Below are positions 52,899-61,585 of a DNA stretch of 64,000 nucleotides, piece by piece. A model generated the notes under the pieces. It saw only the letters and a program-made list of their open reading frames with translations, did not search any database and was not told the origin of the DNA. The DNA comes from Myroides profundi (GTDB lineage: Bacteria > Bacteroidota > Bacteroidia > Flavobacteriales > Flavobacteriaceae). The DNA is taken from the NCBI RefSeq assembly GCF_000833025.1, contig NZ_CP010817.1, positions 558,001 to 622,000 on the forward strand. The letters run 5' to 3'. How positions within the stretch are numbered: the stretch's first letter is position 1; each line of letters starts with the position of its first letter. The translations under genes and the position numbers were made by a program.

Positions 52899-52906
52899 CA
52901 AAATTA
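52899..52906 (-). promoter_or_regulatory. -7 element of the Nfu gene
   Basis: TAATTTTG on the minus strand (TAnnTTTG), 17 nt before the ATG at 52881. Confidence 0.5.
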
Positions 52907-52995
52907 GCAAAGAAAAATGCTAAGCGTCACGAAGATAAGATTTTTAAACAATTAATTAACATTAGTAAGCACTAACAATTTAATATAGCGATAAA

Positions 52996-55620
52996 ATGGG
53001 CAAAAGAATGTGGCTTTCATTATTTGTACTTTCAGGAGTTCTGTCAGTAGGAGCTGTAGCTGGAGGTATAAACCCTTTTGAATATCTAGGTAATAGAGAG
53101 ATAGTTGAGGTATATAATGACCAAGATGAGCCAAAACCTGAGGTGAAAGTTGGGAAACCTCATGATATAGAACAGGCTCTTCCAAAGAATAGCGCATCAG
53201 GGAATTTTAGAGTATTCTTAGGTGAGGCAATAAAAAACAAAACAACTGGATTAGTTGTAGATGCTGAAGGAAATGCTATTGTTCCTGAAGGTTATATCTA
53301 TAGTTTTCACAATACTCAAGAGGAAGCTAATCGCAATACTAATAAATTAGACGAAATTCTTTATGTAGATAAGTTTAATCCTACTACAGCACCATTGACT
53401 AGGTTTCTTAGAGTACAATCTGTAGTAGATGCTACTAAAGTAACGGTTAGTCTATTTTTAATTAAAGTGAAGCCAGAAGAAGGAGCTACATTAAATGATA
53501 GGGTTACAGGACGTCCTGATCAGTATAAATCTGCAGATAAAGAAGGTAATGCTACATTTGTTTTGTTAGAGGATAAAAACCAATTGTATTATGGTAATTC
53601 TAATACAGAGCTTTTCAAAGTAGATGGTGCTAGTAGAACTAAGCTAACAGATGCTGAGATTGATAAGTTTACAACCAATAAGAATCAATTAATCGAAGCG
53701 AAGATCGTTCTTGATGGAGAAACTGCTACACGTCAGTTCACACTTTATGTAGAGAAGCTAAAGGTGAGTGGTGTTAACCCAGTATTAGAATCTGTAGAGA
53801 CAAGAAAAGACGATACAAATAGATATGGTAATTACGACTTGAAAAAGACAATTCCTGCTTTATTAGTCACAGGAGAAAACCCAGATTATTATACAATTAC
53901 TTTTCACAAGACTGCTTATGATGCTCAGAGAAATGAGAATCCAATAGATATCTCTAAACCTTATGAGGGAGCACATGGGACAGATGTGACAACACGTATT
54001 TCTTATAAGCTAGCGAAATCAACTACCCCTATTGTATCAACAAGTCAGAAAGTTATATTTAAAGTAATTGATAAACCAATTATTCCAGCTCTTAAGAATA
54101 TATCTTATTGTGATAGCAAGATTGCATCGTACAGCTTGACTATAGATGGTCAAACAAAAGTAATAGCTGATGGGCGTACTATAGCTACAGATGAAGAACA
54201 AGCAGCAGAAGGATTTGATCCTAAAGGGAAATATTCTATTGGATATTTTAATTCAGAGGAAGATGCAATTGCGAATACAAATAAAATAGTAGGAGTAGAG
54301 ATAACAGTGAAGTTAAATGAAGCGCGTAAGATATGGACTCGTTTAACGAATCTAGAAGATAAGAATTTTAATACTGCTTTTTTCTACGCTTCTTTAGGAT
54401 ATGATAATTTAGAGACAGCAAAAGTATCGTCTCAAATTTTTCATTACTGTCAAGTAGAGAATAATACAGGAGAATCTACTATAAATTTAAGAAGATATGA
54501 GGGGACTGTAATGGGGAAAACTTCTATTACAAATACACCAAACTTAAATCCTACAGATAAGATAACAACTGTATATTATGAAAATGAAAAGGATGCAGAA
54601 GCTGATGTAAACCGTATGCCTGAGAGTAAAGTAACGGCTTACCCTATTAAGATGGGAGAAGTAAAAGGACCAATCTATACTAGAGTGATCATGACGGAAG
54701 GTTTTGATTGTAAGGCGGAAAATTACTCTTCTTTCAAGGTGTCGTTAGGAGTAGAATTAGCTATAGATTATTTCCCTAAAGAAAGCACTCAACAATTATG
54801 TATTAATACAGAAACGAATGAAATATCTCCTGTAGTGCTAAGTGTAGAGAATAAAGATGTAAAAGGTAGACCTATCGTTATAACATGGCAATATGAAGTA
54901 AGTAGAGAGAATGGGTGGATAGTGTATAATACAGTGCCTGGAAGTGGGAACCAGACTTCGATTAAAATAGATAAATCTGGTAATTATAGAGCAATAGCTA
55001 GTTATGCTACTTCTCCTTATCCAGGAGTACAATCTTGTTCAACAGAGACGATAGTATGGACAGTAAAAGCACCACCAGTAGCTGTAGTGGAAGGAGTAGA
55101 TGCAACAGGAATGTTGAATAGTATGGAGATTGATGAAAAAGGAGAGACGATGGTGCGATTAGGTGTATTGGATGGAGGAACAAGTCCTATTACAGATGGT
55201 TATGATTTTGCTATTGATAATAGTGCATTCCAACCTTCAAGTCAGTTTTATAATATACCAATCGGAGAACATATTGCTTATGCAAGAAATAGAATAACAG
55301 GATGTTCTACATCAGTTAAATTCTCAGTGTTTGGTTATCCTAAGTATTTTACTCCTAATGGAGATGGATATAATGATACATGGAATATACCAGGTCTAAA
55401 AGGACACAATGAGGCTCGTATTTATATCTATGATCGTTCAGGTAGATTATTAAAGCAGTTAAGCCCACATACAGAGGGATGGGATGGAACATGGAATGGA
55501 AAACCGATGCCGTCTACTGATTATTGGTTCACTGTGGAGTTTGTGAATGATTTTAAAGCTCCGAATGAGATGAATGGACGTAAGGTAAGTTATAAAGGAC
55601 ACTTTTCTTTAAAAAGATAA
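52996..55620 (+). CDS. Secreted protein with type B gliding-motility/T9SS C-terminal domain
   Basis: 874 residues. A signal peptide (~1-22) is followed by a long beta-rich region holding four degenerate repeats starting near residues 100, 298, 413 and 524, each with a core like YSIGYFNSEEDAIANTNKI followed ~15-20 residues on by (T/I)RxS/RV. The C-terminal ~95 residues are a type B sorting domain: YPKYFTPNGDGYNDTWNI, IYIYDRSGRLLKQLS, GWDGTWNGKPMPSTDYWFTV, ending HFSLKR. Such proteins are exported by the type IX system (sprA is in this window) to the cell surface. The partner porP/sprF-like gene starts 7 bp after the stop. The biological target is unknown; adhesion is a guess. Confidence 0.92.
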   Translation: MGKRMWLSLFVLSGVLSVGAVAGGINPFEYLGNREIVEVYNDQDEPKPEVKVGKPHDIEQALPKNSASGNFRVFLGEAIKNKTTGLVVDAEGNAIVPEGYIYSFHNTQEEANRNTNKLDEILYVDKFNPTTAPLTRFLRVQSVVDATKVTVSLFLIKVKPEEGATLNDRVTGRPDQYKSADKEGNATFVLLEDKNQLYYGNSNTELFKVDGASRTKLTDAEIDKFTTNKNQLIEAKIVLDGETATRQFTLYVEKLKVSGVNPVLESVETRKDDTNRYGNYDLKKTIPALLVTGENPDYYTITFHKTAYDAQRNENPIDISKPYEGAHGTDVTTRISYKLAKSTTPIVSTSQKVIFKVIDKPIIPALKNISYCDSKIASYSLTIDGQTKVIADGRTIATDEEQAAEGFDPKGKYSIGYFNSEEDAIANTNKIVGVEITVKLNEARKIWTRLTNLEDKNFNTAFFYASLGYDNLETAKVSSQIFHYCQVENNTGESTINLRRYEGTVMGKTSITNTPNLNPTDKITTVYYENEKDAEADVNRMPESKVTAYPIKMGEVKGPIYTRVIMTEGFDCKAENYSSFKVSLGVELAIDYFPKESTQQLCINTETNEISPVVLSVENKDVKGRPIVITWQYEVSRENGWIVYNTVPGSGNQTSIKIDKSGNYRAIASYATSPYPGVQSCSTETIVWTVKAPPVAVVEGVDATGMLNSMEIDEKGETMVRLGVLDGGTSPITDGYDFAIDNSAFQPSSQFYNIPIGEHIAYARNRITGCSTSVKFSVFGYPKYFTPNGDGYNDTWNIPGLKGHNEARIYIYDRSGRLLKQLSPHTEGWDGTWNGKPMPSTDYWFTVEFVNDFKAPNEMNGRKVSYKGHFSLKR

Positions 55621-55627
55621 TTAAGTT

Positions 55628-56632
55628 ATGAATATAATAAAGAAGCGCTATTTAGCTATAGCATTATTGATTTCTCAAATTGGTTTTGCACAAGAAGGAC
55701 TAACGGTAAATTCTGAATATTTAGCAGATAATTATTATCTTTTACATCCTGCTATGGCGGGTATTAAGAATAGTACGAATGTTAGATTGACTGTAAGACA
55801 ACAATGGAGTGGTGTAGATGATGCTCCTCGTTTGATGACGATGAATGCAAGTACTCGTCTAACTGATCAATCAGCTATCGGAATTATCGGATTCAATGAT
55901 AAGAATGGTTATCACTCTCAGACTGGTTTTAAAGCGACGTATGCTCACCATATTACCTTTAGTGAATCACGTTATGATTTAAACCAATTGTCATTTGGAT
56001 TAAGTGCAGGTTTTGCTCAGACGAAGTTAGATGAGAGTGAGTTTGGAGGATTTGATCCTAATGTAGCAGGCGGACTAGAATTAAAAGATTCTTATTTCTC
56101 AGTTGATTTTGGTGCTGCTTATCACTATCAAAATTTCTTCTCTATGTTTACAGTGAAGAATGCAGTAACAAGTTCTAGTAAATTATACTCGGATACAGAA
56201 AGCAATAATTTTAGAAAATATATTTTAGGTGCAGGGTATGCATTTGGAAATACGAGATATGGAACAGGTTGGATTTATGAACCATCTATATTAGCTCAGT
56301 ATACTGAAGAGCGTGAAGATTTTGCACTAGATGTTAATATGAAGGTTTATAGACAGTTTGATTTCGGTAAGATTTGGGCTGGAGCGTCTTTTAGATCTAA
56401 TTTTAATGGAACAGACTATTTTGAGAATGGGAAATCTAAAACACAACGTTATCAGTATATTTCTCCAATGCTAGGAGGAAACTATAAGAATGTTAGTTTT
56501 GCATACTCTTATACTAAGTTAATGGGAGACCTTACTTTCGGTGATGGCGCTTTCCATCAGTTCACAGTAGGGTTTAATATATTCCCTAAACGAACAAGTT
56601 TAGAGTGTAATTGTCCGACAGTAAAAGATTAA
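55628..56632 (+). CDS. PorP/SprF-family type IX secretion membrane protein
   Basis: 334 residues: a signal peptide ending FAQ, then an outer-membrane beta-barrel with the family start YLADNYYLLHPAMAGIKNST (compare NPAYAG in other members) and RLTVRQQWSGVDDAPRLMTM. Members pair with type B CTD proteins: SprF with SprB in Flavobacterium johnsoniae. Here the gene directly follows such a protein, so it probably helps secrete or anchor that neighbour. A terminator hairpin follows 8 bp after the stop. Confidence 0.93.
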   Translation: MNIIKKRYLAIALLISQIGFAQEGLTVNSEYLADNYYLLHPAMAGIKNSTNVRLTVRQQWSGVDDAPRLMTMNASTRLTDQSAIGIIGFNDKNGYHSQTGFKATYAHHITFSESRYDLNQLSFGLSAGFAQTKLDESEFGGFDPNVAGGLELKDSYFSVDFGAAYHYQNFFSMFTVKNAVTSSSKLYSDTESNNFRKYILGAGYAFGNTRYGTGWIYEPSILAQYTEEREDFALDVNMKVYRQFDFGKIWAGASFRSNFNGTDYFENGKSKTQRYQYISPMLGGNYKNVSFAYSYTKLMGDLTFGDGAFHQFTVGFNIFPKRTSLECNCPTVKD

Positions 56633-56640
56633 ATAATAAA

Positions 56641-56670
56641 AAAAATCCCGATATTTATCGGGATTTTTTA
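56641..56670 (+). terminator. Terminator after the porP-like gene
   Basis: AAAAATCCCGATA and TATCGGGATTTTT around TT, followed by T. It ends only 13 bp before the next ATG. Confidence 0.85.
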
Positions 56671-56682
56671 TTGCTATATATT

Positions 56683-57192
56683 ATGATTATAAAAGAGATA
56701 AGAGGAAAATATCCTCAAATACCTGAGGACTGCTATGTGGCAGAGAATGCAACTATAGTAGGTGATGTTACATTCGGAGAGAAGTGTAGTGTATGGTTTA
56801 ATGCTGTCATTCGCGGTGATGTGAATTCTATTACGATAGGGGATAAGGTGAATATACAAGATGGGGCTATTGTCCATTGTACCTACTTAAAGCATCCGAC
56901 TGTGATCGGTAATAATGTTTCTATAGGGCATAATGCTATGGTGCACGGATGTACAATACATGATAATGTATTAATCGGTATGGGAGCTATTGTAATGGAT
57001 AATTGTGTTGTACACAGCAATACAATAATTGCTGCTGGCGCTGTTGTCACTCAGAATACGGTAGTAGAGGCAGGTTCTATATATGCTGGTATGCCTGCTA
57101 AAAAGATAAAAGATATAAGTGCGTCAGACTTTGGGGGTGAGGTAGAGCGTATAGCAGATAATTATGTGATGTATTCTAGTTGGTACAAATGA
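56683..57192 (+). CDS. Gamma-carbonic-anhydrase-like hexapeptide-repeat protein
   Basis: 169 residues, a left-handed beta-helix of hexapeptide repeats. GDVNSITIGDKVNIQDGAIV followed by HCTYLKHPTVIGNNVSIGHN and MVHGC gives the three His positions (in VHC, IGHN and VHG) that bind zinc in gamma-carbonic anhydrases (CaiE/YrdA/PaaY group). Activity in this subgroup is variable, so the enzyme role is not certain. The frame is open 24 codons further, but that part would run through the terminator hairpin; ATG 56683 is the start. Its own promoter is not obvious, so read-through from porP is possible. Confidence 0.92.
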   Translation: MIIKEIRGKYPQIPEDCYVAENATIVGDVTFGEKCSVWFNAVIRGDVNSITIGDKVNIQDGAIVHCTYLKHPTVIGNNVSIGHNAMVHGCTIHDNVLIGMGAIVMDNCVVHSNTIIAAGAVVTQNTVVEAGSIYAGMPAKKIKDISASDFGGEVERIADNYVMYSSWYK

Positions 57193-57327
57193 TTAATTAA
57201 GAATTTGTACAATTAATATACAAGCTAGAGGTACTATAAATAATTGTTGGGAGTATAAATACGAGAAAGTAGTTGTTATAAAAAAATAAGTAGTATATTA
57301 CAGTATATTAACTAAATAGTACTGTTT

Positions 57328-57450
57328 ATGAAAAGAGAATATTCTAGATTTGAAATTTTTTGTTATCTATTTTGTGTGCTAACGATATTTACTTTCTTTG
57401 TTTATCATGTGTCTTATTCAATAGGTAAATTTGTAGCGTTTAATTTATAA
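57328..57450 (+). CDS. Small membrane protein, 40 residues
   Basis: A short ATG frame encodes 40 residues: a charged start (MKREYSRFE), one long hydrophobic aromatic helix (IFCYLFCVLTIFTFFVYHV) and a short tail ending FVAFNL, then TAA. The layout (positive start, single TM with two Cys) is that of a genuine small membrane protein, and it is the only plausible gene in the 400-bp stretch 57193-57597. I see no strong Shine-Dalgarno, which is normal in Bacteroidota. Chance cannot be excluded at this length; the rest of the stretch shows only the terminator at 57539-57577. Confidence 0.5.
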   Translation: MKREYSRFEIFCYLFCVLTIFTFFVYHVSYSIGKFVAFNL

Positions 57451-57538
57451 TTATATACTTTATGTTTACAAAAAGTATGATAGATTATAAGTCATGTAAT
57501 GAAGAACCAATGCGTTTTAGAACTACATTTTATATATA

Positions 57539-57577
57539 AATAAAGGTCTAATACTGATGAAGTATTAGACCTTTATT
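57539..57577. terminator. Bidirectional terminator before the alpha/beta hydrolase
   Basis: AATAAAGGTCTAATACT and AGTATTAGACCTTTATT are perfect 17-bp arms around GATGA. It can end the minus-strand pdxJ-hydrolase transcript and anything arriving from the plus strand. Confidence 0.85.
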
Positions 57578-57597
57578 ATAAGTGATATTTTTTGTGT

Positions 57598-58368
57598 CTA
57601 TCCTAGAAACTCTTTAACGATATCAAAGAACATTTGTGGGTTCTCTGCATGTAACCAATGTCCGGTATTTGGAATCGTTTTGATGATTGCATTAGGGAAG
57701 TGTGCTTGGATAAGAACTTCATCTTTTTCTTGAATGTATTTAGAGTCTCCTCCTCTAATGAATAGCGTATTTCCTGTGTATTCAGCACCTTCTTCTACAC
57801 CTTCACCTACTACATCTTCATTTTGATTAAAAGCATTTAGGTTGAATCTGAAACCTAGTTGTCCTGGTTCTACCCAGTATAAACTTTTTAATAAGAATAA
57901 TCGTGTACCTATTTCAGGAATATGTGAGGCGATGATTTCTTCTACTTCTTTTCGACTTGGTTTAGTAGAAAAGTCAACAGCATTAAGTGCTGCTAATATA
58001 TCCTGATGATGTGGGGCATAGCTACGTGGTGAAATATCTGCTACAATTAGTTTTTCTACTTTAGCTGGGTAACGAGTGGCTAACTTCATTGCTACTTTTC
58101 CTCCCATAGAGTGTCCTAATATAATAGCATCACATATAGCGTGATGATCCATATAACGAACGATATCCTCTACCATAAAGTCATAAGACCAATCGTTAGA
58201 ATGAAAACTACGACCATGATTTCTAAGATCTAATAGGTGTACTTCGTAACCTATTTCGGCCATTTGTTTACCAAAAGTATTCCAGTTGTCAGACATTCCC
58301 ATATATCCATGCATGACGATTAATGGGATGCCTTCGCCTTCTATTTTAGAGTATAATATATCTGCCAT
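57598..58368 (-). CDS. Alpha/beta-fold hydrolase
   Basis: 256 residues. The nucleophile elbow is GHSMGG with S87; the oxyanion region is VMHGYMGMSDNWNTFG; the catalytic His is in TGHWLHAENP near the C-terminus. The closest general type is the YbfF/esterase group (LLDLRNHGRSFHSNDWSYDF). The substrate cannot be told. Its ATG overlaps the pdxJ stop by one base (TAATG), so the two are translationally coupled; a functional link to vitamin B6 synthesis is not implied by sequence. Confidence 0.92.
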   Translation of the reverse strand: MADILYSKIEGEGIPLIVMHGYMGMSDNWNTFGKQMAEIGYEVHLLDLRNHGRSFHSNDWSYDFMVEDIVRYMDHHAICDAIILGHSMGGKVAMKLATRYPAKVEKLIVADISPRSYAPHHQDILAALNAVDFSTKPSRKEVEEIIASHIPEIGTRLFLLKSLYWVEPGQLGFRFNLNAFNQNEDVVGEGVEEGAEYTGNTLFIRGGDSKYIQEKDEVLIQAHFPNAIIKTIPNTGHWLHAENPQMFFDIVKEFLG

Positions 58369-59081
58369 TATTGTAATTTTCTGATATACATATTCACTAC
58401 ATTCTCTAATCCTAAGTAAAGAGATTCTGAAATTAAAGCATGACCTATAGAAACCTCTAGTAGGTTAGGAATATTGTTTTTAAAGAATTCAATATTCTCA
58501 AGACTTAAATCGTGTCCTGCATTAATTCCTAATCCAAGTTGGTTCGCTAATTCAGCAGCTTTAGTATAAGGTATGATAGCGTTTTCATTTCCTTTAGCAT
58601 ATTCAGCAGCAAAGTTTTCAGTATATAACTCAATGCGATCAGCACCTACAACTTTAGCACCTTCTACCATTTCTAATACAGGGTCTACGAAAATAGAAGT
58701 ACGGATATTGCGAGATTTACATTCTTGAATTACTTCTTGTAAAAATGCTTTGTGCTTAATAGTATCCCATCCTGCATTAGAAGTAAGTGCATCTACAGCA
58801 TCAGGAACTAATGTTACTTGGGTAGGTTTGCACTCATATACCAAGTTTAAGAAGTTATCCATAGGATTGCCTTCTATATTATATTCAGTGTAGACTACGT
58901 CTACTAAATCACGTGCATCTTGATAACGAATATGTCTTTCGTCAGGTCTAGGGTGTATAGTTACTCCCTGAGCTCCGAATTTTTGTACATCTTTGGCTAC
59001 TTGCAATAAATTAGGAACATCTCCTCCTCTTGAGTTTCTTAGAGTAGCAATTTTGTTGATATTAACAGATAGCTTAGTCAT
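58368..59081 (-). CDS. pdxJ: Pyridoxine 5'-phosphate synthase PdxJ
   Basis: 237 residues. It condenses 3-amino-2-oxopropyl phosphate with deoxyxylulose 5-phosphate, the final step of the DXP-dependent vitamin B6 pathway. The N-terminal KLSVNINKIATLRNSRGG, VTIHPRPDERHIRYQDARDL and AGHDLSLENIEFFKNNIPNL with EVSIGHALI are PdxJ hallmarks. I start at ATG 59081; the longer frame (to 59102) begins inside the -7 element TATTTTTG at 59100-59107. Confidence 0.96.
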   Translation of the reverse strand: MTKLSVNINKIATLRNSRGGDVPNLLQVAKDVQKFGAQGVTIHPRPDERHIRYQDARDLVDVVYTEYNIEGNPMDNFLNLVYECKPTQVTLVPDAVDALTSNAGWDTIKHKAFLQEVIQECKSRNIRTSIFVDPVLEMVEGAKVVGADRIELYTENFAAEYAKGNENAIIPYTKAAELANQLGLGINAGHDLSLENIEFFKNNIPNLLEVSIGHALISESLYLGLENVVNMYIRKLQ

Positions 59082-59099
59082 AAAATTAAGTTTTAAAGA

Positions 59100-59107
59100 C
59101 AAAAATA
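59100..59107 (-). promoter_or_regulatory. -7 element of pdxJ
   Basis: TATTTTTG on the minus strand (TAnnTTTG), 18 nt before the pdxJ ATG. Confidence 0.5.
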
Positions 59108-59133
59108 CAAACTATAATTAACGTCTATTGTTT

Positions 59134-59141
59134 TATTTTTG
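59134..59141 (+). promoter_or_regulatory. -7 element of the CBS-nadK operon
   Basis: TATTTTTG (TAnnTTTG), 34 nt before the ATG at 59176; divergent from the pdxJ promoter. Confidence 0.45.
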
Positions 59142-59175
59142 ATTATTTTGCACTTCTAAATAATAACCTTGAATT

Positions 59176-59844
59176 ATGTTATCTCCTGACTTCTTTCTAC
59201 TAACAGATTATCCGATCTGTAAATTGAATACACTGATTAAAGATATTCTGCCTTATCTAGAAAAAAGTAATTATTCTCATCTTCCTGTGGTAAATAAAGA
59301 TGATATATGGATAGGTAATATTAACACTGAAGATATTTATACAGCTGATATCGATAGCACTATTCAGGATGTTATGTATGATTTAGATAAGTTCTATCTT
59401 TTAGAATCTTCTAATTTGAATCCTTTTGATTTTTTTGATTTGTTTAGTCAGTGTGATACGAATACAATTCCGCTATTAGACGAAGAGGGAAAAATAAAAG
59501 GAATATATTCTAAAGAATATTTGTTAAATGAATGGAGTAAAACAATGTTTTTTGATGAAAAGGGTACTACTTTTGTCATCGAAAAAGGACATTTAGATTA
59601 CAGCTTCTCAGAAATAACACAAATAGTAGAAGGTAACAATGCTAAAATGATAGGTCTATTACTATTGTCTAATAATAATCATAATACTCAACTATTAGTT
59701 AAAACTAATAGTATCAATACAAAGGTTATTCTAGATGACCTAAGACGTTATGGTTATGAGATAGTCAGTACACTTTCTGAAGATACGCATATTAATGATC
59801 TAAAGGAAAGAACAGAATACCTTAATAAATATCTAAACATATAA
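59176..59844 (+). CDS. CBS-domain protein
   Basis: 222 residues. The N-terminal ~120 form a CBS pair: first CBS LIKDILPYLEKSNYSHLPVV, second FFDLFSQCDTNTIPLLDEEG followed by KGIYSKEYL. The C-terminal half (LDYSFSEITQIVEGNNAKMI, then LLVKTNSINTKVILDDLRRY) reads like an ACT-type ligand domain. CBS pairs bind adenosine nucleotides. The next gene, nadK, starts 1 bp after the stop, so a link to nucleotide or NAD(P) metabolism is plausible but inferred. Confidence 0.88.
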   Translation: MLSPDFFLLTDYPICKLNTLIKDILPYLEKSNYSHLPVVNKDDIWIGNINTEDIYTADIDSTIQDVMYDLDKFYLLESSNLNPFDFFDLFSQCDTNTIPLLDEEGKIKGIYSKEYLLNEWSKTMFFDEKGTTFVIEKGHLDYSFSEITQIVEGNNAKMIGLLLLSNNNHNTQLLVKTNSINTKVILDDLRRYGYEIVSTLSEDTHINDLKERTEYLNKYLNI

Positions 59845-59845
59845 T

Positions 59846-60733
59846 ATGAAGTTTGCGATTTATGGACAGACTGCCAAACCTATAGTACAAAATATAGTAC
59901 GTAGGTTATTTAACTTATTTCAAAAATACGAGAACACAGAAGTAGTGTTTGAAGAAAAGTTTTACAGTCTATTGAATGAACAGGATATTCTAGATAAAGA
60001 ATACCAAACGTTTGGAACGAATAACCCATTGACTAGTGAAGTGGATTTCTTTATTAGTGTAGGAGGGGATGGAACAATGCTACGTGCTGCTAATTTTATT
60101 AAAAACACAAATATTCCAATAGTAGGGATTAATGCAGGGAGATTAGGTTTTTTAGCTAATGTACAACACGATAATTTAGAGGAACATATTCCTTTATTGT
60201 TTGAAAATAAGTTTAAGAGATCGAAAAGATCCTTGTTGAGCTTAAGTTGTTTACCAGAAAAGAATAATGCTTTTGACATTCAATATGCCTTAAACGAGGT
60301 TACAGTATCAAGAAAAAATACAACTTCCATGATCACAGTAGAAACTTATTTAGATGATGAGTTTTTAGCTACTTATTGGGCAGATGGTTTGATTATATCT
60401 ACTCCTTCAGGATCTACAGGATATTCTCTAAGCTGTGGAGGACCAATAATAGAACCAGAGACTGGGTGTTTTGTATTAACTCCATTGGCACCACATAATT
60501 TAAATGTGAGACCGTTGGTTATCCGAGATAATTTAACAATTAAGTTAAAAGTAAGTTCTAGAGAGAAACAGTTCTTAGTGTCACTTGACACGACTACAAA
60601 AGCTGTGGATAATGATACAGAATTAATTATTACTAAAGCACCTTTCACAGTAGATTTAGTGGAGTTTCCTACTCAAAGTTTTATTAAGACATTGAGAAAT
60701 AAATTACTGTGGGGAGAGGATAAGAGAAATTAA
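59846..60733 (+). CDS. nadK: NAD kinase
   Basis: 295 residues. It phosphorylates NAD to NADP. The GGDGT motif is at 73-77 (VGGDGTMLRAA), GINAGRLGFLANV follows, and the C-terminal NE/D motif (ALNEVTVSRKN) and the TPSGSTGYSLSCGGPII nucleotide loop are all present. It forms a tight pair with the preceding CBS-domain gene. Confidence 0.97.
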   Translation: MKFAIYGQTAKPIVQNIVRRLFNLFQKYENTEVVFEEKFYSLLNEQDILDKEYQTFGTNNPLTSEVDFFISVGGDGTMLRAANFIKNTNIPIVGINAGRLGFLANVQHDNLEEHIPLLFENKFKRSKRSLLSLSCLPEKNNAFDIQYALNEVTVSRKNTTSMITVETYLDDEFLATYWADGLIISTPSGSTGYSLSCGGPIIEPETGCFVLTPLAPHNLNVRPLVIRDNLTIKLKVSSREKQFLVSLDTTTKAVDNDTELIITKAPFTVDLVEFPTQSFIKTLRNKLLWGEDKRN

Positions 60734-60846
60734 AAAAGTCAACAAACTATATACTTTTTAAGGGTTTTCTACGTTTAGAACAAAATAGCTTAACCTCATT
60801 TGGGCAATCCGTGAGAAAAAATTAGATTTTGAAAGGTCTATATTAC

Positions 60847-60854
60847 TATATTTG
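60847..60854 (+). promoter_or_regulatory. -7 element before the DUF6089 gene
   Basis: TATATTTG (TAnnTTTG), 17 nt before the ATG at 60872, with TTTTG about 15 nt upstream. It probably drives DUF6089-uppS-bamA. Confidence 0.5.
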
Positions 60855-60871
60855 TAAATTATTTTAACAGA

Positions 60872-61585
60872 ATGAATAAAATTCTTATATCTCTATTACT
60901 GCTACTTACAACAGTTATAGCTAAAGCTCAGATTCACGAGTTCGGTGTAGGGCTTGGGGGTTCTAATTATGTAGGAGATATTGGTTCTACTCAATATATA
61001 GCACCAAAGGATATGGGGTATAATGTGTTTTATCGTTGGAATAGAAGTCCTAGGCATTCTTTTAGAGTTAGCTATTCGCACCATAAAATAGGAGGCGATG
61101 ATGCTAAGTCTGATATGGGAAGCCGAAAAGAAAGAGGATATAGTTTTACTAATACTATTCAACAATTGTCAGTTGGAGTTGAATTCAATTTTTTTGAATT
61201 TGATTTACATCAGGAGAATTTTGGTTTTACACCTTATCTTTTTGTTGGAGTATCAGGTATAAGATATAATGATATTTACTTTAGACCTAGTACCCCTGTT
61301 GAAGGGTTTGAGTCGACAAGTGTGGATTTAGTAAAAGGAGGAAAGAAAAATTCAATGACTATACCTTTTGCAGGTGGGTTAAAATTAAGACTCACTCCTA
61401 AGATAAATTTGAACGCAGAAGTGGCTGCACATTATACTTTTACTAATAATTTAGATGGAAGTAGTCCTACAGATGCAAATAAAAAGTCTTATAGCTTTGG
61501 TAAAAACGGAAATGATTGGTTTTTTTACTCAGGTATATCTATAAGTTATACTTTTGGAAATAATCCATGTTATTGTGCAGATTAA
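60872..61585 (+). CDS. DUF6089-type outer-membrane beta-barrel protein
   Basis: 237 residues. The signal peptide ends AKAQ; the rest is an eight-strand-like barrel with alternating residues (IHEFGVGLGGSNYVGDIGST, then FGFTPYLFVGVSGIRYND and a closing ISYTFGNNPCYC). Family and position (before uppS and bamA) match the DUF6089 proteins of Flavobacteriia. The function is unknown; the location next to bamA suggests an envelope role. The uppS ATG begins on the base after its stop. Confidence 0.88.
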   Translation: MNKILISLLLLLTTVIAKAQIHEFGVGLGGSNYVGDIGSTQYIAPKDMGYNVFYRWNRSPRHSFRVSYSHHKIGGDDAKSDMGSRKERGYSFTNTIQQLSVGVEFNFFEFDLHQENFGFTPYLFVGVSGIRYNDIYFRPSTPVEGFESTSVDLVKGGKKNSMTIPFAGGLKLRLTPKINLNAEVAAHYTFTNNLDGSSPTDANKKSYSFGKNGNDWFFYSGISISYTFGNNPCYCAD

